NCBI RefSeq assembly: GCF_000424585.1
Contig: NZ_AUKE01000004.1
Span: 212,249-276,248, forward strand
Direction: 5' to 3'
DNA from: Butyrivibrio sp. MC2013
GTDB taxonomy: Bacteria > Bacillota > Clostridia > Lachnospirales > Lachnospiraceae
DNA length: 64,000 bases
The notes under the pieces are model-generated. The model was given only the letters and a program-made list of their open reading frames with translations. It did no database searches and was not told where the DNA came from. Of the stretch, positions 41,635 through 49,863 are shown piece by piece; positions within the stretch are counted from its first letter, which is position 1; each line of letters begins with the position of its first letter. The position numbers and the translations under genes are program-made.

Positions 41635-42804
41635 TCAAAGGCTCTGACGAACAACTCTTACTCTGAATACGCCATCAATAGCTTCAAGCTTCTTGACTGT
41701 CTCCTCGCGGATATCCTCTTCAAAATCCATCATGGTGTAAGCAACATCATTCTTGGACTTATTCATCATGTCTGTGATGTTGACGCCCTCATCACCAAAT
41801 TCCTTGGTAAACTTGGTGATCATGTTAGCTACATTCTTGTGGAAGATAGCAATACGAGGTCTGGTGCATACGCCCATTGTCACATTAGGATAGTTAACAG
41901 AATTGCTGATATTACCATTTTCAAGGTAATCCTGCATCTCCATAACAGCATTAACAGCGCAGTTATCCTCAGACTCCTCTGTAGAAGCTCCCAGGTGAGG
42001 GATTACGATGCAATTGTCATGACCTGCTGTTGTCTTGTTCGGAAAATCTGTTACATACTTTCTGATCTTGCCGGAGTTCAGGCCTGCAAGAACAGCCTCT
42101 TCATCGCAGAGTACATCTCTTGCAAGGTTGAGGATGATAACACCCTTCTTCATCTTTGCAATAGCTTCCTGACCGATAAGGCCCTTAGTGGACTCCATAG
42201 CAGGTACATGTACAGTGATGATATCACACTTGGAGAAAATATCATCCAGATTGGTCACATGATGTACATCAGAAGACAGATTCCATGCTGCATTTACAGA
42301 AAGGTAAGGATCATAACCATATACATCCATTCCCAGCTGCTTTGCTGCATTAGCTACTCTTACGCCAATAGCTCCAAGACCGATGATACCCAGCTTCTTG
42401 CCCATGATCTCGGTTCCGGCGAACTTCTTCTTGGCCTTCTCTGCCTGCTTTGCAATATCAGGGTCACCCGCATTGGACTTAACCCATTCTACGCCACCGA
42501 TGATATCACGGCTTGCCAGCAGCATAGCTGCGATCACCATTTCTTTAACACCGTTAGCATTTGCACCGGGTGTATTGAATACTACGATACCCTTCTCAGC
42601 ACAACGATCCAGAGGAATATTATTAACACCTGCACCTGCTCTTGCGATGCAAAGGAGCTTATCTGAAAACTCCATGTCATTCATAACAGCACTGCGGACC
42701 AGGATGCCCTCTGCATCATCCACATTATCAGTAACTTCAAAGTTCTCATTGAATTTATTAAGACCGATCTTAGCGATAGGGTTGAGACATTTGTACTTGT
42801 ACAT
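41635..42804 (-). CDS. serA: D-3-phosphoglycerate dehydrogenase with ACT domain
   Basis: The first step of serine synthesis: 3-phosphoglycerate to 3-phosphohydroxypyruvate with NAD+. The start is ATG at 42804 after AAAGGA; an upstream frame to 42852 overlaps serC and is not needed. 389 residues: substrate domain, NAD-binding GKKLGIIGLGAIGVRVANAA, catalytic Arg in LVRSAVMND and IARAGAGVNNIPL, and a His in IPHLGASTEESEDN. The C-terminal ~70 residues form an ACT domain (GVNITDMMNKSKND, DGVFRVRVV), probably sensing serine. It is 28 nt after serC, in the same operon. Confidence 0.95.
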   Translation of the reverse strand: MYKYKCLNPIAKIGLNKFNENFEVTDNVDDAEGILVRSAVMNDMEFSDKLLCIARAGAGVNNIPLDRCAEKGIVVFNTPGANANGVKEMVIAAMLLASRDIIGGVEWVKSNAGDPDIAKQAEKAKKKFAGTEIMGKKLGIIGLGAIGVRVANAAKQLGMDVYGYDPYLSVNAAWNLSSDVHHVTNLDDIFSKCDIITVHVPAMESTKGLIGQEAIAKMKKGVIILNLARDVLCDEEAVLAGLNSGKIRKYVTDFPNKTTAGHDNCIVIPHLGASTEESEDNCAVNAVMEMQDYLENGNISNSVNYPNVTMGVCTRPRIAIFHKNVANMITKFTKEFGDEGVNITDMMNKSKNDVAYTMMDFEEDIREETVKKLEAIDGVFRVRVVRQSL

Positions 42805-42832
42805 AACTCTTATCCTTTCCAGAAAGAATGAT

Positions 42833-43915
42833 TTATTTATTGTTCTTCTCAAACTGATCCATGAAGTTGACCAGTGCCTGTACGCCTTCCTTGGGCATAG
42901 CGTTGTAGATGGAAGCTCTCATACCGCCTACGCTCCTGTGACCCTTGAGGGATACCAGGCCATTCTCAGCAGCTTCCTTGATGAACTTGGCATTAAGCTC
43001 ATCAGAGTCAGTAACAAAAGGTACATTCATCAGAGATCTGTCCTTCTTTACTACTGTTCCCTTGAACATGGATGACTGATCAAGGAAATCATAGAGGATA
43101 GCAGCCTTTTCCTCATTTCTCTTCTGCATCTGTGTAAGACCACCCTGAGCCTTGAGCCACTTGAATACCAGACCGCAGATATAGATAGCCCAGCAGTTAG
43201 GTGTATTGTAAAGTGAAGCTGCATCAGCCTGAGTCTTGAACCTGAGCATTGTAGGTGTGAAAGGCATCACATCATCTCTGATCAGATCCTCGCGGATAAT
43301 GGAGATAACAAGACCAGCAGGACCTACATTCTTCTGAACACCGCCGTAGATGATACCGTACTTGGATATATCTTCAGGCTCAGAAAGGAAGCAGGATGAA
43401 ACGTCTGCGATCAGATCCTTACCCTTGGTATCAGGCAGCTCATTGAAATGAGTACCATAGATAGTATTGTTCTTGCAGATATATACATAATCCATATCAT
43501 CTGTGATAGGAAGATCGGAGCAATCAGGCAGATATGAGAAAGTCTTGTCTGCACTGGAAGCCAGCTCTACTGCTTCACCATAAAGCTTAGCTTCCTGATA
43601 AGCCTTCTTGGCCCACTGACCTGTGATAACATATCCGGCCTTCTTGTTCCTCATCAGGTTCATAGGGATAGCTGCAAACTGCTGGCTGGCGCCACCCTGA
43701 AGAAAGAGGACCTTATAGTTGTCCGGGATATTGTAGAGATCTCTCAGATCCTGCTCTGCTGTCTGAATGATACTGTCAAAGGTCTTGGAACGATGGCTCA
43801 TCTCATTAACAGACATACCTGTTCCGTGATAATCAAGCATTTCCTTCTGTGCTTCAAGCAGAACCTCTTCCGGTAGTACCGCCGGGCCGGCTGAGAAATT
43901 GTAAACTCTGGACAT
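42833..43915 (-). CDS. serC: Phosphoserine aminotransferase
   Basis: 360 residues, the standard length, class V PLP aminotransferase. It turns 3-phosphohydroxypyruvate and glutamate into phosphoserine. Hallmarks are YNFSAGPAVLPEEVL, EMSHRSKTFDSII, FLQGGASQQFAAIPMNL, ADVSSCFLSEPED, the PLP Lys in YGGVQKNVGPAGL and RASIYNAMPKEGVQALVNFM. It has a strong site (TGGAGG) and its own promoter. It is the first gene of serC-serA. Confidence 0.96.
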   Translation of the reverse strand: MSRVYNFSAGPAVLPEEVLLEAQKEMLDYHGTGMSVNEMSHRSKTFDSIIQTAEQDLRDLYNIPDNYKVLFLQGGASQQFAAIPMNLMRNKKAGYVITGQWAKKAYQEAKLYGEAVELASSADKTFSYLPDCSDLPITDDMDYVYICKNNTIYGTHFNELPDTKGKDLIADVSSCFLSEPEDISKYGIIYGGVQKNVGPAGLVISIIREDLIRDDVMPFTPTMLRFKTQADAASLYNTPNCWAIYICGLVFKWLKAQGGLTQMQKRNEEKAAILYDFLDQSSMFKGTVVKKDRSLMNVPFVTDSDELNAKFIKEAAENGLVSLKGHRSVGGMRASIYNAMPKEGVQALVNFMDQFEKNNK

Positions 43916-43991
43916 CTTTCTAATCCTCCATACCTTTTCAAAATAATTGATTCATCATCGCATTGGCGCGTTAAAGTGCGTCATTAAATTC

Positions 43992-44019
43992 ATTCTAAAC
44001 GCGCAAGAAAAAAAGTCAA
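43992..44019 (-). promoter_or_regulatory. Promoter of serC-serA
   Basis: On the minus strand TTGACT (44019-44014) and TAGAAT (43997-43992) are separated by 16 bp, about 75 nt before the serC start. The spacer is a T-run followed by GCGCG. The GC-rich motif recurs downstream (GCGCGTTAAAG, around 43967-43978), possibly an operator. Confidence 0.65.
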
Positions 44020-44285
44020 TAGTTTCAGAAAAAGTTTTTGCGTTTTTGTAAAAATATTTTTTTGATCATCCCACTCCATTACATGTGTTATTATTAATCA
44101 ACGCGTGCACGAATTCTTTGATAATCCTAGAGTTTTCTCAATTACATTCTTGAATAATTCCACAAAATCATGTAATTTTTCATTGATTATTCTTTGCTTT
44201 TCATATAACTTATCGCCAACTTTATATTTATTTTCAAGGCAAACATCAAAGTTTTTTTTAATAAAATCGGAGTATATATGCAAAA

Positions 44286-44313
44286 AATGTTTATCAGATA
44301 TAAATCTGATAAG
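44286..44313 (-). terminator. Hairpin with T-run on the minus strand
   Basis: TTATCAGAT (44292-44300) pairs with ATCTGATAA (44305-44313), then ACATTTTTTGC on the minus strand. It lies at the downstream end of the tandem hairpin array, as would be expected if the array is transcribed as a separate RNA. Confidence 0.55.
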
Positions 44314-44357
44314 CCTTCTTCATTAACCGATTTATATTCTGCACCTGGATATCCAGG

Positions 44358-44653
44358 TGCATCAGGAGGTTTTATACCTAAGAAGCTTCATTTGGCACGC
44401 CTTAGGTATACTTTACACTTGCAAAACTCTGTGCATTAGAATGTTTTATACCTAAAAAGCCTTATTCGTAGCTCTTTAGGTATACTTTACACTTGTGTAG
44501 CCCAATGCATCAGGATATTTTATACCTAAGAAGCCTTATTCGTAACTTTTTAGGTATACTTTACGCTTACAGAGGTCTATGCATCAGGAAATACTATACC
44601 TAAGAAGCATTATTCGTAACTCTTTAGGTATACTTTACAATTGTATATGTTAT
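44358..44653. repeat. Four tandem 74-bp hairpin repeats
   Basis: Unit starts are at 44358, 44432, 44506 and 44580, an exact 74-bp period. Each unit contains TGCATCAGG, then the inverted pair TATACCTAA ... TTAGGTATA with variable bases in between (GAAGCCTTATTCGTAACT type), then ACTTTACACTTG. Each would fold into one stem. No open frame spans the array. Confidence 0.9.
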
Positions 44654-44765
44654 TAGATGAAGCTTCAGAAACACGCATTTACTGCGTGTTTCGTGAGAAC
44701 ATGTTGCTGGCAAATAGGCCCAGCGGCCCTAGCCGCTCTCAAATGGCCTATTTGCATACATTCTT
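44646..44765 (-). repeat. Structured repeat family C, copy 1
   Basis: 120 bp, almost identical to 52759-52878. It contains the perfect hairpin GAAACACGCA/TGCGTGTTTC and a nested hairpin GCAAATAGGCC ... GGCCTATTTGC holding AGCGGC/GCCGCT. It is followed by a third hairpin that differs between the copies (here CTTCAAAAG/CTTTTGAAG, 44764-44795). It lies between the trpB2 terminator and the 74-bp array. Confidence 0.85.
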
Positions 44766-44833
44766 CAAAAGACTTGCGAACACAAGGCTTTTGAAGTACA
44801 ACACTGTCATCCTTATTTAAAAATACCGGCTAT

Positions 44834-44872
44834 AAAAAAGCGGCCTTGCAAAATCCCCCTTGCAAAACCGCC
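44834..44872 (-). terminator. Terminator of trpB2
   Basis: A stem of about 12 bp (GCGG, two G-U pairs, TTGCAA with CCGC) is followed on the minus strand by TTTTTTATAG. It lies 50 nt beyond the stop of the TrpB2 gene. Confidence 0.75.
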
Positions 44873-44922
44873 TTAATCAAACGCAAATCAATATTAGTGT
44901 ATTTTTCCCGTAGACTTAATCT

Positions 44923-46293
44923 TTAAAGCTCAACCTTAGGAAGAGTATCAAGAGATTTCTGAAGATCTGCATCTGAAGGGATATAATCACTCATCTCTCC
45001 ATCATTGTACTTCTGATAAGCTACCATATCAAAATATCCGGTACCGGTAAGACCAAATACGATATTCTTTTCTTCTCCGGTCTCCTTGCACTTAAGTGCT
45101 TCATCGATAGCTACGCGGATAGCATGACTGGATTCAGGAGCAGGGAGGATACCTTCCACTCTGGCAAACATCTCTGCAGCTTCAAATACGGAGGTCTGCT
45201 CTACGCTTCTGGCCGTCAGGATACCCTGGTCATAGAGCTCGGAAACAACAGAGCTCATGCCGTGATAGCGGAGTCCTCCTGCATGATTGGCTGAAGGGAT
45301 GAATCCGCTTCCGAGAGTATACATCTTGGCAAGAGGACAAACCTTACCTGTATCGCAGAAATCGTATGCATACTTACCTCTTGTAAGACTGGGGCAGGAT
45401 GCAGGCTCAACAGCTATTATCTCATAGTTATTCTCGCCTCTTAATATCTCACCTGCAAAAGGAGATATCAGACCACCCAGGTTGGAACCGCCGCCGGCGC
45501 AGCCAATGATCATATCTGCCTTGATACCATATTTATCAAGAGCTGCCTTAGTCTCAAGACCTATTACTGACTGATGGAGCAGTACCTGAGAAAGCACAGA
45601 ACCCAATACGTATCTGTAGCCTTCCTGGCTTGTAGCAGCTTCTACAGCTTCTGAAATTGCACAGCCCAGGCTTCCTGTAGTACCGGGGAACTCAGCATTG
45701 ATCTTCCTTCCTACCTCTGTCTCCATAGAAGGAGAAGGAGTCACCTTAGCGCCATAAGTCCTCATGACTTCACGTCTGAAGGGCTTCTGCTCATAAGATA
45801 CCTTTACCATATATACCTGACAGTCCAGATCAAAATATGAACATGCCATAGACAGCGCAGTACCCCACTGACCTGCACCTGTTTCAGTAGTTACGCCCTT
45901 AAGTCCCTGCTTCTTGGCATAATATGCCTGAGCTATCGCTGAATTAAGCTTGTGACTTCCTGATGTATTATTACCCTCAAATTTGTAATAGATATGAGCA
46001 GGTGTTCCCAGCTTCTCCTCAAGGCAATATGCCCTGACAAGTGGTGAAGGTCGATACATACGATAGAAATTCCTGATCTCTTCGGGAATATCTATGTATC
46101 TGCTCTGATCATCAAGCTCCTGCTCTGCCAGTTCCTTGCAGAAGATGTGAGACAGTTCATCAATTGTAACAGGCTGTAATGTAGCAGGGTTCAAGATTGG
46201 CGCGGGCTTCTTCTTCATATCTCCGCGAACGTTATACCACTGCTTGGGCATTTCTGATTCTTCAAGATAGATCTTGTAAGGAATATTTGACAT
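44923..46293 (-). CDS. Tryptophan synthase beta chain, TrpB2 type
   Basis: 456 residues, longer than normal TrpB (~400), as usual for the TrpB2 branch. A PLP enzyme that joins indole and serine. Visible: YRPSPLVRAYCLEEKLGTP, the PLP Lys in NTSGSHKLNSAIAQA (about 116), TETGAGQWGTALSMAC, the phosphate loop GCAGGGSNLGG, HAGGLRYHGMSS and EGILPAPESSHAI. The TrpB2-specific N-terminal part (ESEMPKQWYNVRGDM) is present. No trpA is nearby; TrpB2 often works without a partner, using free indole. The gene is transcribed alone. The specific physiological role (indole salvage) is inference. Confidence 0.92.
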   Translation of the reverse strand: MSNIPYKIYLEESEMPKQWYNVRGDMKKKPAPILNPATLQPVTIDELSHIFCKELAEQELDDQSRYIDIPEEIRNFYRMYRPSPLVRAYCLEEKLGTPAHIYYKFEGNNTSGSHKLNSAIAQAYYAKKQGLKGVTTETGAGQWGTALSMACSYFDLDCQVYMVKVSYEQKPFRREVMRTYGAKVTPSPSMETEVGRKINAEFPGTTGSLGCAISEAVEAATSQEGYRYVLGSVLSQVLLHQSVIGLETKAALDKYGIKADMIIGCAGGGSNLGGLISPFAGEILRGENNYEIIAVEPASCPSLTRGKYAYDFCDTGKVCPLAKMYTLGSGFIPSANHAGGLRYHGMSSVVSELYDQGILTARSVEQTSVFEAAEMFARVEGILPAPESSHAIRVAIDEALKCKETGEEKNIVFGLTGTGYFDMVAYQKYNDGEMSDYIPSDADLQKSLDTLPKVEL

Positions 46294-46434
46294 AAACCGT
46301 TTTAACCTCCCCTATAACACATTAGTACTGCAGCGCAGCAAAGTAACAACTATTAAATAATAGCACAATCCCGCATGCTTGTGAACTCACATAATAGATT
46401 AATTAAGCTTACCAGCCATCTGCGAGCATTATAA

Positions 46435-46548
46435 ATGTCCTGAATACAAGGATGTATTTGGGCATGTCCTGAAGTGCATGGATGCACTTCAATGTCCTGA
46501 ATACAAGGATGTATTTGGGCATGTCCTGAACAAAAGTCCATGTCAGAA
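46435..46548. repeat. Tandem 28/29-bp hairpin repeat array
   Basis: ATGTCCTG recurs at 46435, 46464, 46492 and 46521. Units 1 and 3 are identical (ATGTCCTGAATACAAGGATG, then TATTTGGGC). Unit 2 has the same frame with a different stem (AAGTGCA/TGCACTT instead of AATACA/TGTATT). Unit 4 is degenerate and runs into the L,D-transpeptidase stop. In 46294-46434 nothing else is recognisable. Confidence 0.8.
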
Positions 46549-46555
46549 GAAAAAG

Positions 46556-48043
46556 CTAATAGATCACCACTACAGTTCCCACACTGATGAGATCGTAGAG
46601 CTCTGCAGCCATCTCTGTAGGCAAGTTGATACAGCCGTGAGAACCGCTTGTCTGGTAAATATCTCCTCCAAACTCTTTTCTCCAGCTTGCATCATGGATA
46701 CCCACGCCCTTATATACAGGCATCCAGTATTTCACAAAAGATATGTAGCCAGGTCCCTTCAGGTATCTGTTGCGAGCCTTGCCATATACGTAAAAGGCAC
46801 CTGTAGGTGTATCTCTCTTTCTGGCCTTGTTGCCGGTGACTACATCCGTATCTAGGATAAGCTCGCCATTTTCATAATAATAGAGGTGCTGATTCTCAAT
46901 ACTGATCTCTACATAGGTATCAGTAATATCCGACGGGCCGGCAATTGGCGCCTTGCTATCATATACAGGCTCCCTTTCTCCCTTTATACCACGGGTCAGG
47001 GCATCTACCAGATAGTCATATTCACTGTCCAGATCTATTCTGCTGCCGTAGGTACCGCAGCTTACTACTATCTGCCTGCCGTCACTGGTCTTAAATTCGT
47101 GGCCCTCATTATAGGTATTGTAACCGCTGCACATAGCAGTCAGCTCTTCATATATCTTACGGCAGCTTATGAGGAGATGTCCCTCTTCATCCGTATAAAA
47201 GCCATTCTCCAATATGGCTCCGTCAGGAAAAGAAATAGTCTTATCCCCCGCGATGAAAAGCCCATCTCCTTTAGCTTCACCATCTGTCAATGATGCAGGG
47301 GTTTCCTCAGTCACCAGACATTCCGAGATAAATGCCGCTCCTATCTCCTGCTTGTCTTCGCCAAAATCATAAATGATCCCGGTGTCCTCCAAAGCCCTGA
47401 TCTTGTCATAAGTAGCCTGCATAGACTTCATAGCTTTTGTAGGCTCAGCATCTGCATAGCAGCCGCTTATGGAGCCCAGATCTATCTCGCTCTTACCTCT
47501 GGCCGCAGCCAGAGTTATCTCATCCAGTATCTTGTCTTTTACAGGAAAAGACTTACTGTTATCCACCAAAGTCCAGCCATCCTCTATGACATTTACAAAT
47601 TCAGAGGAAGGCTCAGAATCCTCGATGTCAGTAAAGCCCTGAGCCAAAAGACTTTCTTCTATAGCTTCCCTGTCCACGCTGATGTCTGCAGCAATCTCAT
47701 AAGCTGAAGCCTTCCAGGCTCCCATGATACCGGTAAAGATATTCTGATTCTCCAGCATCCTTTCCAGAGCAGGATAATAATCCCCGCTGCCGGAAAGCTC
47801 ATCTGCGGTCAAATGATAGATCCTGCCGTCTCCTGCTGTAACCGTAAGCTCTACAGGTGTAAACTCGGCGTTTAAGAGCTCTGCTGCCTCTCTTGATGTC
47901 ATACCTGTAAGATAATGCCCCTCATACCAGGTCCCCGGAGCAAACCTCTTACTATAAAAGGCGGCGAGCAGTAAAAGCACTGCCGCCGCTGAAATGATTG
48001 ATGTTATTATTATTCCTGCGATCCATCTGAAAAATGTCTTCAT
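46556..48043 (-). CDS. L,D-transpeptidase (YkuD) with peptidoglycan-binding-like domains
   Basis: 495 residues. One N-terminal membrane helix (~10-32), two PG-binding-4-like domains (~60-350, typical of VanW/YkuD proteins) and the YkuD catalytic domain (~370-495) with IENQHLYYYENGELILDTDV and the active-site SGSHGCINLPTEMA (Cys about 468). It forms 3-3 crosslinks or attaches groups to peptidoglycan outside the membrane. It begins 7 nt after the ilvB stop, with a poor ribosome binding site, so it may be read from the leuB-ilvD-ilvB transcript. No functional link to branched-chain synthesis is apparent. Confidence 0.92.
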   Translation of the reverse strand: MKTFFRWIAGIIITSIISAAAVLLLLAAFYSKRFAPGTWYEGHYLTGMTSREAAELLNAEFTPVELTVTAGDGRIYHLTADELSGSGDYYPALERMLENQNIFTGIMGAWKASAYEIAADISVDREAIEESLLAQGFTDIEDSEPSSEFVNVIEDGWTLVDNSKSFPVKDKILDEITLAAARGKSEIDLGSISGCYADAEPTKAMKSMQATYDKIRALEDTGIIYDFGEDKQEIGAAFISECLVTEETPASLTDGEAKGDGLFIAGDKTISFPDGAILENGFYTDEEGHLLISCRKIYEELTAMCSGYNTYNEGHEFKTSDGRQIVVSCGTYGSRIDLDSEYDYLVDALTRGIKGEREPVYDSKAPIAGPSDITDTYVEISIENQHLYYYENGELILDTDVVTGNKARKRDTPTGAFYVYGKARNRYLKGPGYISFVKYWMPVYKGVGIHDASWRKEFGGDIYQTSGSHGCINLPTEMAAELYDLISVGTVVVIY

Positions 48044-48050
48044 GATTTAA

Positions 48051-49733
48051 TCAATTGGCCTTGGCTGCCAGATCCTTTTCATCAAAAGCTTCGCTGATAG
48101 GCTTTCCTGCAGGTACCATAGGGAATACTTTGTCATCCTTATCAACCACAAGGTCGATGACTACAGGTCCATTTGTATCAAGAGCTTCCTTGATAGCTGC
48201 TGCAACATCTTCTTTTTTGGTCACGCGTATAGCCTTACATCCCAGTCCTTCAGCCACCTTGCAATAATCAACCTTATCTGTGAGTACAGTACTGCTGTAA
48301 CGCTGTCCATAGAAGAGATTCTGCCACTGTCTGACCATACCCAGCACTTCATTATCAACAATAACCTCTATGATGGGTATATTATAACGGGAAGCAGTAG
48401 CCAACTCGTTCATATTCATCCTAAAGCAGCCATCGCCTGCAATATTGATGCATACCTTGTCAGGACAAGCCACCTTGGCTCCTATCACAGCACCCAGGCC
48501 ATAGCCCATGGTTCCCAGTCCGCCGCTGGTCAGGAGAGTTCTGGGCTGCTTGTACTTATAATATTGGGCCGCCCACATCTGATGCTGACCAACATCTGTA
48601 GTGATAACAGCATCTCCATCTGTGATCTTATAGAGCTCTTCCATAAAATAGGGGCAGGTGAGCTTGTCGTGGTCATAGCTGGCAGGATACTTTTTCTCCA
48701 TCTCAGCTATCTCAGCGAGCCACTCATCATGAGCAGCAGGCACAACTACCTCATTAAGATCTGACAGAATATGCTTTAGATCACCAATAACAGAAAAATC
48801 AGTCCTCACATTCTTATTGATCTCAGCAGGATCTATATCAAACTGCAGGATCTTGGCATTCTTGGCAAAGGCCTTGGTATTGCCTGTTACCCTGTCTGAG
48901 AACCTGGCTCCGCAGGTGATGAGCAGGTCGCACTTTGACACACCAAAATTGGAAGTCTTGGTACCATGCATACCTATCATACCGGTATAGAGCTCATCTC
49001 TGCCATCAAAAGCACCCTTGCCCATCAAGGTATCACATACAGGCGCGCCTATCCTATGAGCAAACTCCATAAGCTCCTGACTGGCACCTGAGATAACTGC
49101 GCCTCCTCCCACGTAGATATAGGGCCTCTTGGACTTGCCGATCATCTCAGCTGCCTTTCTGATATCATCACTATTGTAATGATCAGCAGACTTGGGCTCA
49201 GAGATAACTGCTTTTTCATAATTGCACTTGGCAGCTGTCACATCCTTGGTAATGTCCACTACAACAGGGCCGGGTCTGCCGGATCTTGCTATATCAAAAG
49301 CTCTCCTTATGGTATCAGCCAGTTTGTGTACATCCTTAACAATGAAGCCGTGCTTGGTGATAGGCATAGTCACACCTGTGATGTCCACCTCCTGGAAGGT
49401 GTCCTTTCCAAGAAGGGGCAGATTAACATTACAGGTGATAGCAACTACAGGCACTGAATCCATGTAAGCAGTAGCAATACCTGTGACCAGGTTAGTAGAG
49501 CCGGGACCTGATGTGGCCATGCACACTCCCACTTTGCCGCTGGCTCTTGCATAACCGTCAGCAGCATGTGCAGCGCCCTGTTCATGAGATGTCAGGACAT
49601 GCCTGATCTCATCGCTGTGCTTGTACAGCTCATCATATATATTAAGGATGGTCCCTCCGGGGTAGCCAAAAACAGTATCTACCCCCTGCTCCTGCAAACA
49701 TTTGATAACAATTTCAGCACCGTTTAATAACAT
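48051..49733 (-). CDS. ilvB: Acetolactate synthase, large subunit
   Basis: The start is ATG at 49733 (GGAGG 6 nt before). 560 residues of a ThDP-dependent enzyme that makes acetolactate or acetohydroxybutyrate. Features: GYPGGTILNIYDELY, the catalytic Glu in LTSHEQGAAHAADGYARASG, CMATSGPGSTNLVTGIATA, DVGQHQMWAAQYY, and the ThDP/Mg motif GDGCFRMNMNELATASRYN, followed by NNEVLGMV-like VDNEVLGMVRQWQ. No regulatory subunit gene ilvN is adjacent. It is the third gene of leuB-ilvD-ilvB, with the L,D-transpeptidase gene behind it. Confidence 0.95.
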   Translation of the reverse strand: MLLNGAEIVIKCLQEQGVDTVFGYPGGTILNIYDELYKHSDEIRHVLTSHEQGAAHAADGYARASGKVGVCMATSGPGSTNLVTGIATAYMDSVPVVAITCNVNLPLLGKDTFQEVDITGVTMPITKHGFIVKDVHKLADTIRRAFDIARSGRPGPVVVDITKDVTAAKCNYEKAVISEPKSADHYNSDDIRKAAEMIGKSKRPYIYVGGGAVISGASQELMEFAHRIGAPVCDTLMGKGAFDGRDELYTGMIGMHGTKTSNFGVSKCDLLITCGARFSDRVTGNTKAFAKNAKILQFDIDPAEINKNVRTDFSVIGDLKHILSDLNEVVVPAAHDEWLAEIAEMEKKYPASYDHDKLTCPYFMEELYKITDGDAVITTDVGQHQMWAAQYYKYKQPRTLLTSGGLGTMGYGLGAVIGAKVACPDKVCINIAGDGCFRMNMNELATASRYNIPIIEVIVDNEVLGMVRQWQNLFYGQRYSSTVLTDKVDYCKVAEGLGCKAIRVTKKEDVAAAIKEALDTNGPVVIDLVVDKDDKVFPMVPAGKPISEAFDEKDLAAKAN

Positions 49734-49863
49734 ATTACTCCTCCGAACCCAGTAAATATTAGATAATTGCAAAATGCTTCGCATTCATTAAGTACCGGCG
49801 GCTCCAAAGCACCTGCTTATGGAATCTGTACAAGATGCATAAACCACTCATACTGTATATTCC

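Noticed and set aside
44098..44283. 61-residue open frame on the minus strand (TTG start)
   Set aside because: No ribosome binding site, AT-rich sequence, lies between the terminator hairpin and the serC promoter, and resembles no family I know.
44358..44653. CRISPR array
   Set aside because: The four 74-bp units are similar over their whole length, with no repeat-spacer alternation, and no cas genes are present.
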